Assembly: GCF_003762835.1 (NCBI RefSeq)
Contig: NZ_RJWA01000003.1
Coordinates: forward strand, 1 to 64,000
Reading direction: 5' to 3'
Origin: Micromonospora sp. HM5-17
GTDB lineage: Bacteria; Actinomycetota; Actinomycetes; Mycobacteriales; Micromonosporaceae
Length of the DNA: 64,000 nt
The notes beneath the pieces were generated by a model that was not told the origin of the DNA, did no database searches, and worked only from the letters and a program-made list of their open reading frames with translations. Position numbers and translations under genes: made by a program. Shown here in pieces: positions 1-8,300 of the stretch. Position 1 is the stretch's first letter, and every line of letters starts with the position of its first letter.

Positions 1-17
1 GTCCACGCTCCACGTCC

Positions 18-51
18 GAAGGGGCGGACCGCGCGAGCGGCCCGCCCCTTC
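18..51. terminator. GC-rich hairpin, probable terminator of an upstream gene
   Basis: Perfect 10-bp inverted repeat (GAAGGGGCGG at 18-27, CCGCCCCTTC at 42-51) around a 14-base loop. There is no T-tract, which is normal for actinobacterial terminators. It probably ends a gene lying left of the window. Bases 52-171 show nothing else I can support. Confidence 0.6.
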
Positions 52-171
52 GTCGTCTCGACGGGACCGGCCCCGGACCGACGGCATCGCCGGTCCCGCC
101 GCGGTGCCCGTCCCGACCCGCCGCGGCGTCGTGTGACCCGCCGTGGTGCCCGCGTCGGGTCACGACCGCGC

Positions 172-516
172 TCAGGCCGGCAGCCGGCGCTGGTTCCGGC
201 GTTTCGCCGCCCGGCTGAACGGCCGCCCGACCTCGGCGACCATCGACGCGTCGGCCGCGGCGAGCGGGCGAGCCGTTCCGAAGTCCTCCGACTCGTGCCG
301 GGGCGCCGGAGCGGGACCCGGAAGGGCCTCGGCCGGAGCGGAGCCCGAGGGGATTTCGTCACCACCGAGGCGGCGCGTCCGGTCGCCCCCGCCGGGTACG
401 CCGCCGTTCGCGGGGGCCGACGGCGATGTCGGCGCGGAGCCGGCGGGAGACTCCGGGCCCGGTGAGCGCTCCTGCGGACCGGGGTCGTCCTCGACCGGTT
501 CGTCATCATTCGCCAT
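172..516 (-). CDS. Small Pro/Gly/Ala-rich hypothetical protein
   Basis: A 114-residue protein of unknown function. It is acidic and disordered-looking over the first 80 residues (many P, G, S, D and E) and ends in a basic tail (KRRNQRRLPA). There is no signal peptide, membrane segment or known domain. The start is well supported: a strong ribosome site GGAAGGAGG lies about 6 bases before the ATG at 516. The reading-frame composition is otherwise uninformative, so the ribosome site is the main evidence that the gene is real. The gene follows the GNAT gene on the same strand after 105 bases that contain a perfect inverted repeat (596-617) and relatively AT-rich sequence, so it may have its own regulated promoter. 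Confidence 0.55.
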   Translation of the reverse strand: MANDDEPVEDDPGPQERSPGPESPAGSAPTSPSAPANGGVPGGGDRTRRLGGDEIPSGSAPAEALPGPAPAPRHESEDFGTARPLAAADASMVAEVGRPFSRAAKRRNQRRLPA

Positions 517-595
517 GAGTGCCTCCTTCCCGTCGAAACGGTACGAGAAGGCGCGTCGTGGCGCTGCAAAATGGCGTTTTGTGGGACAGATCCGT

Positions 596-617
596 TATCA
601 GGCATTGATGCCTGATA
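596..617. promoter_or_regulatory. Perfect 10+2+10 inverted repeat, operator-like
   Basis: Arms TATCAGGCAT and ATGCCTGATA with a 2-base centre. It sits 4 bases after the stop of the GNAT gene (622) and 80 bases before the small gene starting at 516. A 2-base loop is too tight for a normal terminator, and the symmetry suits a dimeric repressor. No cognate regulator was identified. Confidence 0.5.
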
Positions 618-621
618 GGAG

Positions 622-1581
622 TCAAAGCTGCTTCCGATAGAGGAAGAACACCCGCTCGATCGTCGCTCCGACGGAGCGGGCGTAGAACGGCACCGGACCG
701 ACCCAGCCGATCTGGGCCCGCCGGTGTCCGGCCTCGTACTGGTCGCGGAGGCAGCGCCGCAGCAGAACCCCGCCGATTCCCAGGCCCTGCGCCGCCGGCG
801 CGGTCCCCATCGGCCCGAACCAGCTCGGCCGGGACGAGCCGTAGGCGGCGAAGCCGAGCACGTCCGGGTCGCCCCCGTCGTCGCGGACACGGAGCGCGAC
901 GTGGCAGCCCGCGCCCGGCCGGTCGATCGAGTGCGCCAGTTCGGCGTCCCAGCTTCCGCCGAAGGTCTCCCTGGCGAACGCGGTCAGCGCCGGCACGTCC
1001 GCCGGTTCGGCGCGGCGAACGGTGATGCCCTGGGCGGCCAGCCGCTGCTCCGCGGCGGCGGTGGAGCGCAGCGCCGGCGAGGACTCGTCGGTCAGGTCGG
1101 CGGTCATGTTCCACGCCGTACCGTCCGGGGTGTAGCCGAGCGCCAACGCCGTACAGATGGCCGGGGTGTACCGGACGTCGATCCCGGGCCAGGCGTAGTG
1201 CGGCGCGTTGCCGGCGATGCGTACCTGGGTGGCACCGGCCGCGGCCAGCGCCGCCTCCACCGCACCGAGCAGCGCGCGGCCAAGGCCCCGACCCCGCCGC
1301 TCCGGATGGACCGCGACGAGGTCGACGTGCCCGACGGTCGGGTCCCGGTACGCCAGCGAGCCGAGCGCCACGGCGACGACGTCGTCGTCCACCAGGGCGA
1401 CCACGCCGGCCGTACGGCGCCGCTGCGTCGAGCCGGGCGGCGGGGTGTCGTCGCGGAGCCGCGTGACGATCTCCGCCGCCTCGGCGGCGTCCTCGGGCAG
1501 GTCCAGCGCGGCGCGGCACAGTTCCACCACGGCCGGTACCTGGTCGTCGGTGAGCGCCACGATCGAGAAGTCCGCTTCCAT
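622..1581 (-). CDS. Tandem-domain GNAT N-acetyltransferase
   Basis: A 319-residue protein made of two GNAT folds in tandem, expected to move an acetyl group from acetyl-CoA to an unknown amine. The acetyl-CoA binding loop of domain 1 reads VHPERRGRGLGRALLG (R/Q-x-x-G-x-G/A pattern). In domain 2 it reads APAAQGLGIGGVLLRR. Domain 2 ends with the typical PFYARSVGA helix-strand. The frame stays open upstream to 1824, but the residues there are Pro/Ala-rich and not GNAT-like, so I start at the ATG at 1581 (protein MEADFSIVALTDD). There is no strong ribosome site, only GGGTCGG. It is transcribed away from the subtilase gene end at 1736 and is probably independent. The substrate cannot be read from the sequence. 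Confidence 0.85.
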   Translation of the reverse strand: MEADFSIVALTDDQVPAVVELCRAALDLPEDAAEAAEIVTRLRDDTPPPGSTQRRRTAGVVALVDDDVVAVALGSLAYRDPTVGHVDLVAVHPERRGRGLGRALLGAVEAALAAAGATQVRIAGNAPHYAWPGIDVRYTPAICTALALGYTPDGTAWNMTADLTDESSPALRSTAAAEQRLAAQGITVRRAEPADVPALTAFARETFGGSWDAELAHSIDRPGAGCHVALRVRDDGGDPDVLGFAAYGSSRPSWFGPMGTAPAAQGLGIGGVLLRRCLRDQYEAGHRRAQIGWVGPVPFYARSVGATIERVFFLYRKQL

Positions 1582-1735
1582 GATCGCCGACCCTAGGACA
1601 TGTGCCGGAGCCGGTACAGGTGCCGGCGCGTGCGGTACAGGTGCCGGTGCGCCGCCTCCCGTCCCGACCCGCCGCCCAGCGGGGATCGCCGGGGCGTCCC
1701 GACCCCGCCCGGCGCGGGGACCGTCCCGGCTCGGT

Positions 1736-4465
1736 TCAGCCCTGCCGTCCGAGCTGCTGGGCGGCCCGGACGGCGGCGTACGCGTCGACGATCCCGGCCC
1801 CGGCGCTGAACGACGGCGAACCACACTCGTCGACGGGTTCGTTCGCCCGGACCGTCGGCTCGGTCGCGGTCTCGCGCAGGATCCGGCGGGTGGTCTCCAG
1901 GTCGCCGACCAGCGCGGGATTCGCCGACCACATCAGCGCGACGACCCCGGCGACGTGCGGGGCGGCCATGGAGGTGCCGCTCTCGCTGCCGTAGCCGCCG
2001 CCGGGCAGCGCCGACACCACCTCGTCGCCGGGAGCGACCAGGTCCGGCTTGGCAGTCCCGTCCGGGGCGGGGCCGCGGCTGGAGAAGAAGGCGACCGTAC
2101 CGTCCTGCCCCACCGCGCCGACGGTCAGGACGTCGGCGTACGGCGCGGGCGGATCGTCGACGGAGCCGCAGAACGGGCCGGTGTTCCCCGCCGCGACGAC
2201 CACGAAGGCGCCGGCGGCCGCCAGGGCGGCGGTGGCCGGACGCAGGGTTTCCGCACCGCAGCCCTCGAGCGGTGGACAGCCCCACGAGTTCGTGAGCACC
2301 TGCGGGGCCCGCTCCGGCCGTCCGGCGGTGAACGGGTCGGCGCCGGCCGGGTAAGGCGCGAGCATGAACTGGAGACAGTCCAGGTAGCGCGCCGGGTTGC
2401 CGAGATTTCGGTCGAGATTGACACAGCCGACCCACTGGGCGCCCGGGGCGACGCCCACCCGCTTGCCGACGGCGGTGGCGAGGGTGTGCGTGCCGTGGCC
2501 GCCGTGGTCGACCGGGGAACGGGATCCGTTCCAGGGATCCAGCCAGGAGTCGTCGCCACCCCGGAAACCGGCCGCGAGGGCCGGGTGCGTGCCGTCGACC
2601 CCGGAGTCCGAACTGCCCACGACGATTCCCGTGCCGTCGACGCCGAGATCGGCCCAGACCCGGTCCGCGCCGATCATCGTCAGGTTCCAGTCGGGAGCGG
2701 CCGGCGCCGCCGCGGTCCCGCGTCGCGGCGTACCGGCAGCCGGCAGCGGCCGAAGTCGCGGGCTGACCAGCACCCGGGCCACATCGTCCCGGCGGGACAG
2801 CCAGGCGGCCACGGCGGGACCGCCGTCCACCTCGATCGCGTTGACCAGGTAGTACGGCGTGTAGTTCAGCCGGAGCCGATCCAGCTCCCGCCGGAGGTCG
2901 GCCTGAGACTCCTCGGCGGCGGCGACCAGCCGGCGGTAGACCTCCCGGCCCCGGGCCGCCCGCCCGGCGGGGCCCGTCCCGCCGGCCGCCCCCACTCCGG
3001 ACAGGTCCGCCTGCCGGCGGAGCACCACGAAGAGCCGCTCGCCGTGCCAGCCCGGGCTGCCGACACCGACGTAGACCGCCGCGGTGGTGAGCAGCAGCAC
3101 GGCGGCGACGAGGACGGCCACCGGTCGGCGCGGGATCCCCGCCGTGGCCCGGCCGAGGCCGGCGCCGTAACCGAGGCCGAGCAGCAGGGCGACGGCGAGC
3201 GTGCCGAGCGTGGCGACGGCGGCCCAGAACGGTACGTCCCGGGTCGTGGCCAGCAGCAGCGTGATCTCCTCGGGGTCCACAAAGGCCAGTGGACCCGCGA
3301 CGGCGACGCCGACGAGCCAGCCGGCCGCCGTGCTCGCCCCGGCGGCCGTGCTCGCCCCGACGCCGGCCGACGGGACCGGCGCGGCCGGGACGTCGGGGGG
3401 CGGGGTGGCGGTGGTCGGTGGCACGGGTTCGGTGCCGTGCGGCGGCGGTGTGGGCGGGAGTCCGGCCGGTGGCGGAGCGGGTGCGGTGTCGGGCGTGACC
3501 CGGGCGGCGTGGCGACGGGAGAGCGCGTGGAGTGCGGCGAGAGCGAAGCCCGTGGGCGGCAGCCCGAGAAGGACACCGAGCTGCGTGCCGGGCTGGCCGG
3601 TCCCGGCCGCGACGAGGGCCAGGGCCACGCCGGCGACGAGCCCGCCGACCAGGACCAGCCGGGGACCGCCATACCGGGGACCCTCGGGTTGCGAGCCGCC
3701 GCCTCGGGGACCGCCCGCGCCCTTCGGTGTGAACGTGGACCAGAACCGGAGGTCCAGGAGGGTCGCGGCCAGCCAGCCGACTCCGGCGGCGGCCGCCAGG
3801 GCCGCCACGGTCTCCGTCGTGCCGCCCAGCGCACCCACCGCGACCCAGGGCAGCAGCAGCGCCAACCCGCCGGCCACCCCGAACGCGATCGTGACCGCTC
3901 CGGTCCGGCCCGGCCGGCGTCCCCACCCGGCGCGCCTCCGGTCGTCGGGGCGCCCTCCGGCGGGTCGCCGGCCAGCGAGCCGGCCTAGCAGCACCGCCAC
4001 CAGCGCGGCGATGACCGCGAGACCGGCGAGGTACGCCTCGTTCGCCACCGGCGGGATCGCGCGGAGCAGGGACGACGCGCCGAGGAAGAGCGTGCCGCCC
4101 CACCAGGCCCGGCCGCTGGCCCGTACGGCCGCCGACCGTGGCAGTACGGCCAGCAGACCGGCGGGCACTCCCACCAGCAGGGCGTTCAGTACGGCGAGCA
4201 CCGGCCAGAGCCAACCCGGCCGGTCCAGCCCGGCGACGAGCAGCACCTGGTCACCGAGCCAGCCGAGGGCCTGGACGGCGACCGTGACGCCGACCGCCCA
4301 GATCCCGAGGAGGACGGCGGCGATCACCGGCCCCGGACCTCCGCCCGGGTGACGGGGATAGCCCGGCCCGGTCGGCGCCGGGTAGCCCGGTCCGGTTGGT
4401 GGTGGGTAGCTCGGTCCGGTCGGCGGGCGCGGCTCGGGGGGTGGGGAGGTCGTGCCGTCCTGCAT
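1736..4465 (-). CDS. Polytopic membrane protein fused to a subtilisin-like (S8) protease
   Basis: A 909-residue protein. A Pro/Gly-rich cytoplasmic head (PTGPGYP repeats) is followed by about ten predicted membrane helices over roughly residues 45-490, then an extracellular S8 domain. A short I9-like pro-region (EVYRRLVAAAEESQADLRRE, YYLVNAIEV) precedes the protease. The catalytic triad is intact: Asp620 in SSDSGVDGT, His657 in GGHGTHT, Ser832 in SGTSMAAPHVAG. The oxyanion Asn lies in VVAAGNTGPF. Start choice: the frame is open to 4555, but the ATG at 4465 begins the Pro-rich head typical of such proteins. Secreted subtilases usually have one signal peptide, so a many-helix N-terminal half is unusual. 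It resembles actinobacterial membrane-anchored subtilases. Substrate unknown. It diverges from glpD. Confidence 0.85.
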   Translation of the reverse strand: MQDGTTSPPPEPRPPTGPSYPPPTGPGYPAPTGPGYPRHPGGGPGPVIAAVLLGIWAVGVTVAVQALGWLGDQVLLVAGLDRPGWLWPVLAVLNALLVGVPAGLLAVLPRSAAVRASGRAWWGGTLFLGASSLLRAIPPVANEAYLAGLAVIAALVAVLLGRLAGRRPAGGRPDDRRRAGWGRRPGRTGAVTIAFGVAGGLALLLPWVAVGALGGTTETVAALAAAAGVGWLAATLLDLRFWSTFTPKGAGGPRGGGSQPEGPRYGGPRLVLVGGLVAGVALALVAAGTGQPGTQLGVLLGLPPTGFALAALHALSRRHAARVTPDTAPAPPPAGLPPTPPPHGTEPVPPTTATPPPDVPAAPVPSAGVGASTAAGASTAAGWLVGVAVAGPLAFVDPEEITLLLATTRDVPFWAAVATLGTLAVALLLGLGYGAGLGRATAGIPRRPVAVLVAAVLLLTTAAVYVGVGSPGWHGERLFVVLRRQADLSGVGAAGGTGPAGRAARGREVYRRLVAAAEESQADLRRELDRLRLNYTPYYLVNAIEVDGGPAVAAWLSRRDDVARVLVSPRLRPLPAAGTPRRGTAAAPAAPDWNLTMIGADRVWADLGVDGTGIVVGSSDSGVDGTHPALAAGFRGGDDSWLDPWNGSRSPVDHGGHGTHTLATAVGKRVGVAPGAQWVGCVNLDRNLGNPARYLDCLQFMLAPYPAGADPFTAGRPERAPQVLTNSWGCPPLEGCGAETLRPATAALAAAGAFVVVAAGNTGPFCGSVDDPPAPYADVLTVGAVGQDGTVAFFSSRGPAPDGTAKPDLVAPGDEVVSALPGGGYGSESGTSMAAPHVAGVVALMWSANPALVGDLETTRRILRETATEPTVRANEPVDECGSPSFSAGAGIVDAYAAVRAAQQLGRQG

Positions 4466-4640
4466 GCCGGCACAGTACGACGACCGGTCGGTCCGGGCCG
4501 GTGCGCCCGGTGGAGCGCTCGTCGCCGGTGACGTCTCGGGGTCCCGCGCCGCCACCCTCTCGGCCCGGCAACGTGCCGCCGCTCGGGCGGTGCGGAGCCG
4601 GCCGAGGACGACGACGGGTGAACACTCGACGGTGCGACGC

Positions 4641-4657
4641 GACGGTCGGTGACCGTC
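4641..4657. promoter_or_regulatory. 7+3+7 inverted repeat in the subtilase/glpD divergent region
   Basis: GACGGTC-ggt-GACCGTC, a perfect 7-bp inverted repeat about 94 bases before the proposed glpD start and 176 bases before the subtilase start. It is a candidate operator for either gene. No regulator gene lies next to it. Confidence 0.3.
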
Positions 4658-4750
4658 ACACCGGTGACGCGCCTGCGCCGTCGGGACCGGACCGGGATGA
4701 TCGCGGAATGGGGGGCTTCACCACGGCGCGGCGAGGGCTACCGTGGACAG

Positions 4751-6583
4751 GTGCGTGACCCCAGCGTTTCTCGGAACACGGCCAGCCAACTGTCCCCAGC
4801 CCGACGTGCCGCCGACCTCCGTCGGCTGCGCGCCGAGCGGTTCGACGTCCTCGTCATCGGTGGCGGGGTGACCGGCGCGGGCGCGGCGCTCGACGCGGCG
4901 TCCCGGGGGCTGAAGGTGGCCCTGGTGGAGGCGCGCGACTACGCCGCCGGCACCTCCAGCCGGTCCAGCAAGCTGATCCACGGCGGCCTGCGCTACCTGG
5001 AGCAGCTGGAGTTCGGCCTGGTGCACGAGGCGTTGACCGAGCGTGGCCTGCTCGCCACCCGACTCGCCCCGCACCTGGTACGCCCGGTCCCGATCCTGGT
5101 GCCGCTGCCGGCGGGACGAGGTCCGGCGGCGCTGCCCGGGCGGATCTGGCGGCGGTGCTACTACGGCACCGGAGTCGCGGCGTACGACGCCTTCGCCGGC
5201 ATCTTCGGCGGCGGGCGCGGCATGCCGCTGCACCGGCACCTCACCCGGGAGAGCACCCGCCGGATCTTCCCGAGCCTGCGGGCCGACGCCGTCGCCGGGT
5301 CGATCCGCTACTACGACGGCCAGGTCGACGACGCCCGGCTGGTGGTGACCCTGGTCCGCACCGCGGCCAGCCTCGGCGTGGCGGTCGCGACCAGCGCCCG
5401 CGTCGTGGGGCTGATCCGGCAGGCTCGGGAGGTCACCGGGGTCCGGATCCGGGACATGGAGGCACCGGCGGGCTCGCCCGATGCCGAGTTCGAGGTGAGC
5501 GCCCGCACCGTCATCGCCGCCACCGGCGTGTGGAGCGACGACATGTCCGAACTCCTCGGCGACGTCGGGGTCCGCCGCGGGCTGCGGGTTCGTGCCTCGA
5601 AGGGGGTGCACCTGGTGGTGCCCCGCTCGGCGATCACCGGTGAGGCGGGTCTGATCCTGCGTACCCCCACGTCGGTGCTCTTCGTCCTGCCCTGGGGCGG
5701 GCACTGGATCATCGGCACCACCGACACCGACTGGCGGCTCGACCGCGCCCACCCCGCCGCCTCGGCCCGGGACATCGAGTACCTGCTCGACCAGGTCAAC
5801 AGGGTCCTCGACCGGCCGCTGACCACCGACGACATCGAGGGTGTCTACGCCGGGCTGCGCCCGCTGCTCTCCGGCGAGGCGGAGTCGACCTCCAAGCTCT
5901 CCCGGGAGCACGCGGTCGCCGAGCCGATGCTCGGCCTGTTGCTGGTCGCGGGCGGGAAGTACACGACGTACCGGGTGATGGCCGCCGACGTCGTCGACCG
6001 GGCGGCCCACCGGCTCGGCAACGTACGCCCGTCCCGCACCGCCGAGCTGCCGCTGCTCGGCGCCGACGGGTACGCCGCGCTGTGGCGGGACCGGGCCGAC
6101 CTGGCCCGCCGACACGGCGTACCGGCGGGGGTGGTCGAACACCTGTTGGAGCGGTACGGCAACCTCACCACCGACCTGCTCGCCATGATCGACGCCGAGC
6201 CGCTGCTCGGTTCGCCACTCGCCGGCGCGCCGGAGTACCTCGCCGCCGAGGTGGTCTACGCCGCCCAGGCCGAGGGGGCGCTGCACCTCGACGACGTGCT
6301 GACCCGGCGGACCCGGATCTCCATCGAGACGCCGCACCGGGGCGTCGAGTCGGCGGAACAGGCGGCGGAGCTGATGGGCCGGGTGCTCGGCTGGGACGCC
6401 TCGGTGCGGGCCCGCGAGGTCGAGCACTACCTGGCCCGGGTGGCGGCCGAGCGGCAGTCGCAGCGGATGCCCGACGACGCCACCGCCGACGCGGCCCGGC
6501 TCGGCGCGCCGGACGTCCGCGGCTTCGCCGCCGATCGTGGCGCGGGCGCCGACCTGGGTGGCGGGGTCGGACTTCCCGGCTGA
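4751..6583 (+). CDS. glpD: Glycerol-3-phosphate dehydrogenase (FAD-dependent)
   Basis: Oxidises sn-glycerol-3-phosphate to dihydroxyacetone phosphate and passes electrons to the quinone pool; a membrane-associated flavoprotein. The N-terminal FAD Rossmann motif is DVLVIGGGVTGAGAALDAA. The family signatures GTSSRSSKLIHGGLRYLE and LPWGGHWIIGTTDTDW are present, as is the C-terminal DAO_C region (YAAQAEGALHLDDVLTRRTR). Starting from the GTG at 4751 (protein VRDPSVSRNTASQLSP) gives 610 residues, close to the usual length. An upstream ATG at 4649 would add 34 residues unlike the family. It is convergent with the FAD-linked oxidase gene and the two share a perfect terminator. The neighbour also oxidises a hydroxy-acid, so the pair may serve respiratory carbon use, though nothing shows co-regulation. 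Confidence 0.93.
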   Translation: MRDPSVSRNTASQLSPARRAADLRRLRAERFDVLVIGGGVTGAGAALDAASRGLKVALVEARDYAAGTSSRSSKLIHGGLRYLEQLEFGLVHEALTERGLLATRLAPHLVRPVPILVPLPAGRGPAALPGRIWRRCYYGTGVAAYDAFAGIFGGGRGMPLHRHLTRESTRRIFPSLRADAVAGSIRYYDGQVDDARLVVTLVRTAASLGVAVATSARVVGLIRQAREVTGVRIRDMEAPAGSPDAEFEVSARTVIAATGVWSDDMSELLGDVGVRRGLRVRASKGVHLVVPRSAITGEAGLILRTPTSVLFVLPWGGHWIIGTTDTDWRLDRAHPAASARDIEYLLDQVNRVLDRPLTTDDIEGVYAGLRPLLSGEAESTSKLSREHAVAEPMLGLLLVAGGKYTTYRVMAADVVDRAAHRLGNVRPSRTAELPLLGADGYAALWRDRADLARRHGVPAGVVEHLLERYGNLTTDLLAMIDAEPLLGSPLAGAPEYLAAEVVYAAQAEGALHLDDVLTRRTRISIETPHRGVESAEQAAELMGRVLGWDASVRAREVEHYLARVAAERQSQRMPDDATADAARLGAPDVRGFAADRGAGADLGGGVGLPG

Positions 6584-6626
6584 CCCCGGGCGGGTGCGTT
6601 CGGCGCCCGGACGCACCCGCCCGGGG
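6584..6626. terminator. Bidirectional terminator between glpD and the FAD oxidase gene
   Basis: Perfect 16-bp stem (6584-6599 with 6611-6626) and an 11-base loop, starting directly after the glpD stop and ending 3 bases before the end of the convergent gene. It should stop transcription from both sides. Confidence 0.85.
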
Positions 6627-6628
6627 AA

Positions 6629-8023
6629 CTAGATGACCTTGCCGGGGTTGAAGAGGCCGGTCGGGTCGAGAGCGTCCTTGATCGCCCGGTGTACCCGTAG
6701 CCCGACCGGCCCGATCTCCCGGGCCAGCCAGTCGCGCTTCAACAGCCCGACGCCGTGCTCGCCGGTGCAGGTTCCGCCGAGCGAGAGGCCGAGTTCCATG
6801 ATCGCGTCGAAGGCGCGCCGACCCCGTTCCAGGCTGGCGGGGTCGGCCCGGTCGACCACGATGTTGGGGTGCATGTTGCCGTCTCCGGCGTGCCCGACCA
6901 CGCCGATCGGTATGTCGCACTCGTCGGCGATCCGGGCCACCCCGTCGAGCAGCGCCGTGAGCGCGTCGCGGGGGACCGCGATGTCGTCGATGATCAGGCC
7001 GCCGTTCCCCTCCGGGTACGTCTGCGCGGCGAACCGCTCCATCGCGGGATAGGCCAGCCGACGCGCCTGGAGGAGGGCGGATGCCTCTTCCGCGTCGGTC
7101 GCGGCGTAGACCTCGTCCGCGCCGCTGACCGTACAGACCTCCTCCAGCCGGGCCAGGTCCGCGGCGGCCCGGGGGCCGGTGTCGGCGGCGGCCAGCAGCA
7201 GCGCCTCGGCGTCGGTCCGCAGCCCCATCGGGCGGTACGCCTCGATCGCGGCCAGGTGGGTCCGGTCCAGGAGCTCCAGCAGGCTGGGGGTGAGTCCCTG
7301 GGCGGAGATCTCCGCCACCGCCCGGCCGGCGGCGGCGGTCGACGGGAAGACCGCGACCAGGGTCAACGACTCCTCGGCCGCCGGGCGGAGGGCGACCGTC
7401 ACCTCGGTGATCACCCCGAGGGTCCCCTCCGAGCCGACGAAGAGCCGGGTCAGGTCGTACCCCGCGACTCCCTTGGCGGTCCGCCGCCCCGTCCGCAGCA
7501 CCTCGCCGCTGGCCAGGACGACCTCCAGGCCGAGGACGTACTCGGTGGTGACGCCGTACTTGACGCAGCACATCCCACCCGCGTTGGTGGAGACGTTGCC
7601 GCCGATCGTGGAGGACTCCCAGGAACCGGGATCGGGTGGGTAGCGCAGCCCGTGCTTGGCGACGGCCGCGGCCAGCGTGGCGTTGACCACGCCCGGCTGG
7701 ACCACCGCGATCCGGTTGACCGGGTCGATCTCCAGAATCTCGGCCATCCCGGTCATCGAGAGCACGAGAGCGCCGTCCACCGCGTTCGCGGCCCCGGCCA
7801 GGCCGGTCCGGGCCCCCTGCGGCACCACCGGCACGCCGTGCGCCGCGGCGGCGCGGACCGCGGCGACCACCTCGGCGGTACTTCGGGGCCGGACCACCGC
7901 CACCGGCGTCCCGGCCGGGCAGAGGTCGGCCTCGTCGCGTTGGTAGCCCCGGAGGAGATCGGGATCGGTCAGTACCGCGGATTCGCCCAGCGCGGCCCGC
8001 AGATCGTGGAGAAGATCCGGCAT
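6629..8023 (-). CDS. FAD-linked oxidase, glycolate/D-lactate dehydrogenase (GlcD) family
   Basis: A 464-residue flavoprotein of the GlcD/DLD class. These oxidise a 2-hydroxy acid such as glycolate or D-lactate to the 2-oxo acid. The PCMH-type FAD-binding half carries VVPQGARTGLAGAANAVDG and VKYGVTTEYVLGLEVVLASG, followed by SEGTLGVITEVTVALRP. The C-terminal FAD-oxidase half has GHAGDGNMHPNIV and GTCTGEHGVGLLKRDWL with its conserved His residues. The start at the ATG 8023 (MPDLLHDLRAALGE) fits the family; upstream codons to 8167 do not. No adjacent GlcE/GlcF subunit is seen, so a stand-alone D-lactate dehydrogenase is as likely as a glycolate oxidase. The gene diverges from the FUSC-like gene across 277 bases in which I see no clear operator. 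Confidence 0.88.
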   Translation of the reverse strand: MPDLLHDLRAALGESAVLTDPDLLRGYQRDEADLCPAGTPVAVVRPRSTAEVVAAVRAAAAHGVPVVPQGARTGLAGAANAVDGALVLSMTGMAEILEIDPVNRIAVVQPGVVNATLAAAVAKHGLRYPPDPGSWESSTIGGNVSTNAGGMCCVKYGVTTEYVLGLEVVLASGEVLRTGRRTAKGVAGYDLTRLFVGSEGTLGVITEVTVALRPAAEESLTLVAVFPSTAAAGRAVAEISAQGLTPSLLELLDRTHLAAIEAYRPMGLRTDAEALLLAAADTGPRAAADLARLEEVCTVSGADEVYAATDAEEASALLQARRLAYPAMERFAAQTYPEGNGGLIIDDIAVPRDALTALLDGVARIADECDIPIGVVGHAGDGNMHPNIVVDRADPASLERGRRAFDAIMELGLSLGGTCTGEHGVGLLKRDWLAREIGPVGLRVHRAIKDALDPTGLFNPGKVI

Positions 8024-8300
8024 GGTTGGCAGGCTAGCCGCCGAACGCGAATCCGGACACCGTCGGCCGAGGCCGCACCGCCCGGCGGTCTCGACCACCG
8101 GATCGGACACCCGTGGCGTCTGCGGCCAGCGACAGCGCCGGTTACCGACTGCCGGCGCCGCGGTCACCGACAGGTGCCGCCCGGTCCGGCCCCCCGGGTG
8201 TCGTCGGGTCTACCGCCCGGGGCAGCCCGCGCCCGGTCGGGCCTTTGCGGCGCACGGGTTCGGGAGCGTTCAACCGGTTCGGGAGCGGGTAGTCCCGGGC

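Noticed and set aside
1208-3988. Long plus-strand frame (926 codons) and several other long frames over the first subtilase gene
   Set aside because: Shadow frames created by high GC. The minus-strand gene has an intact catalytic triad and membrane helices; the shadows have only Gly/Arg/Pro runs.
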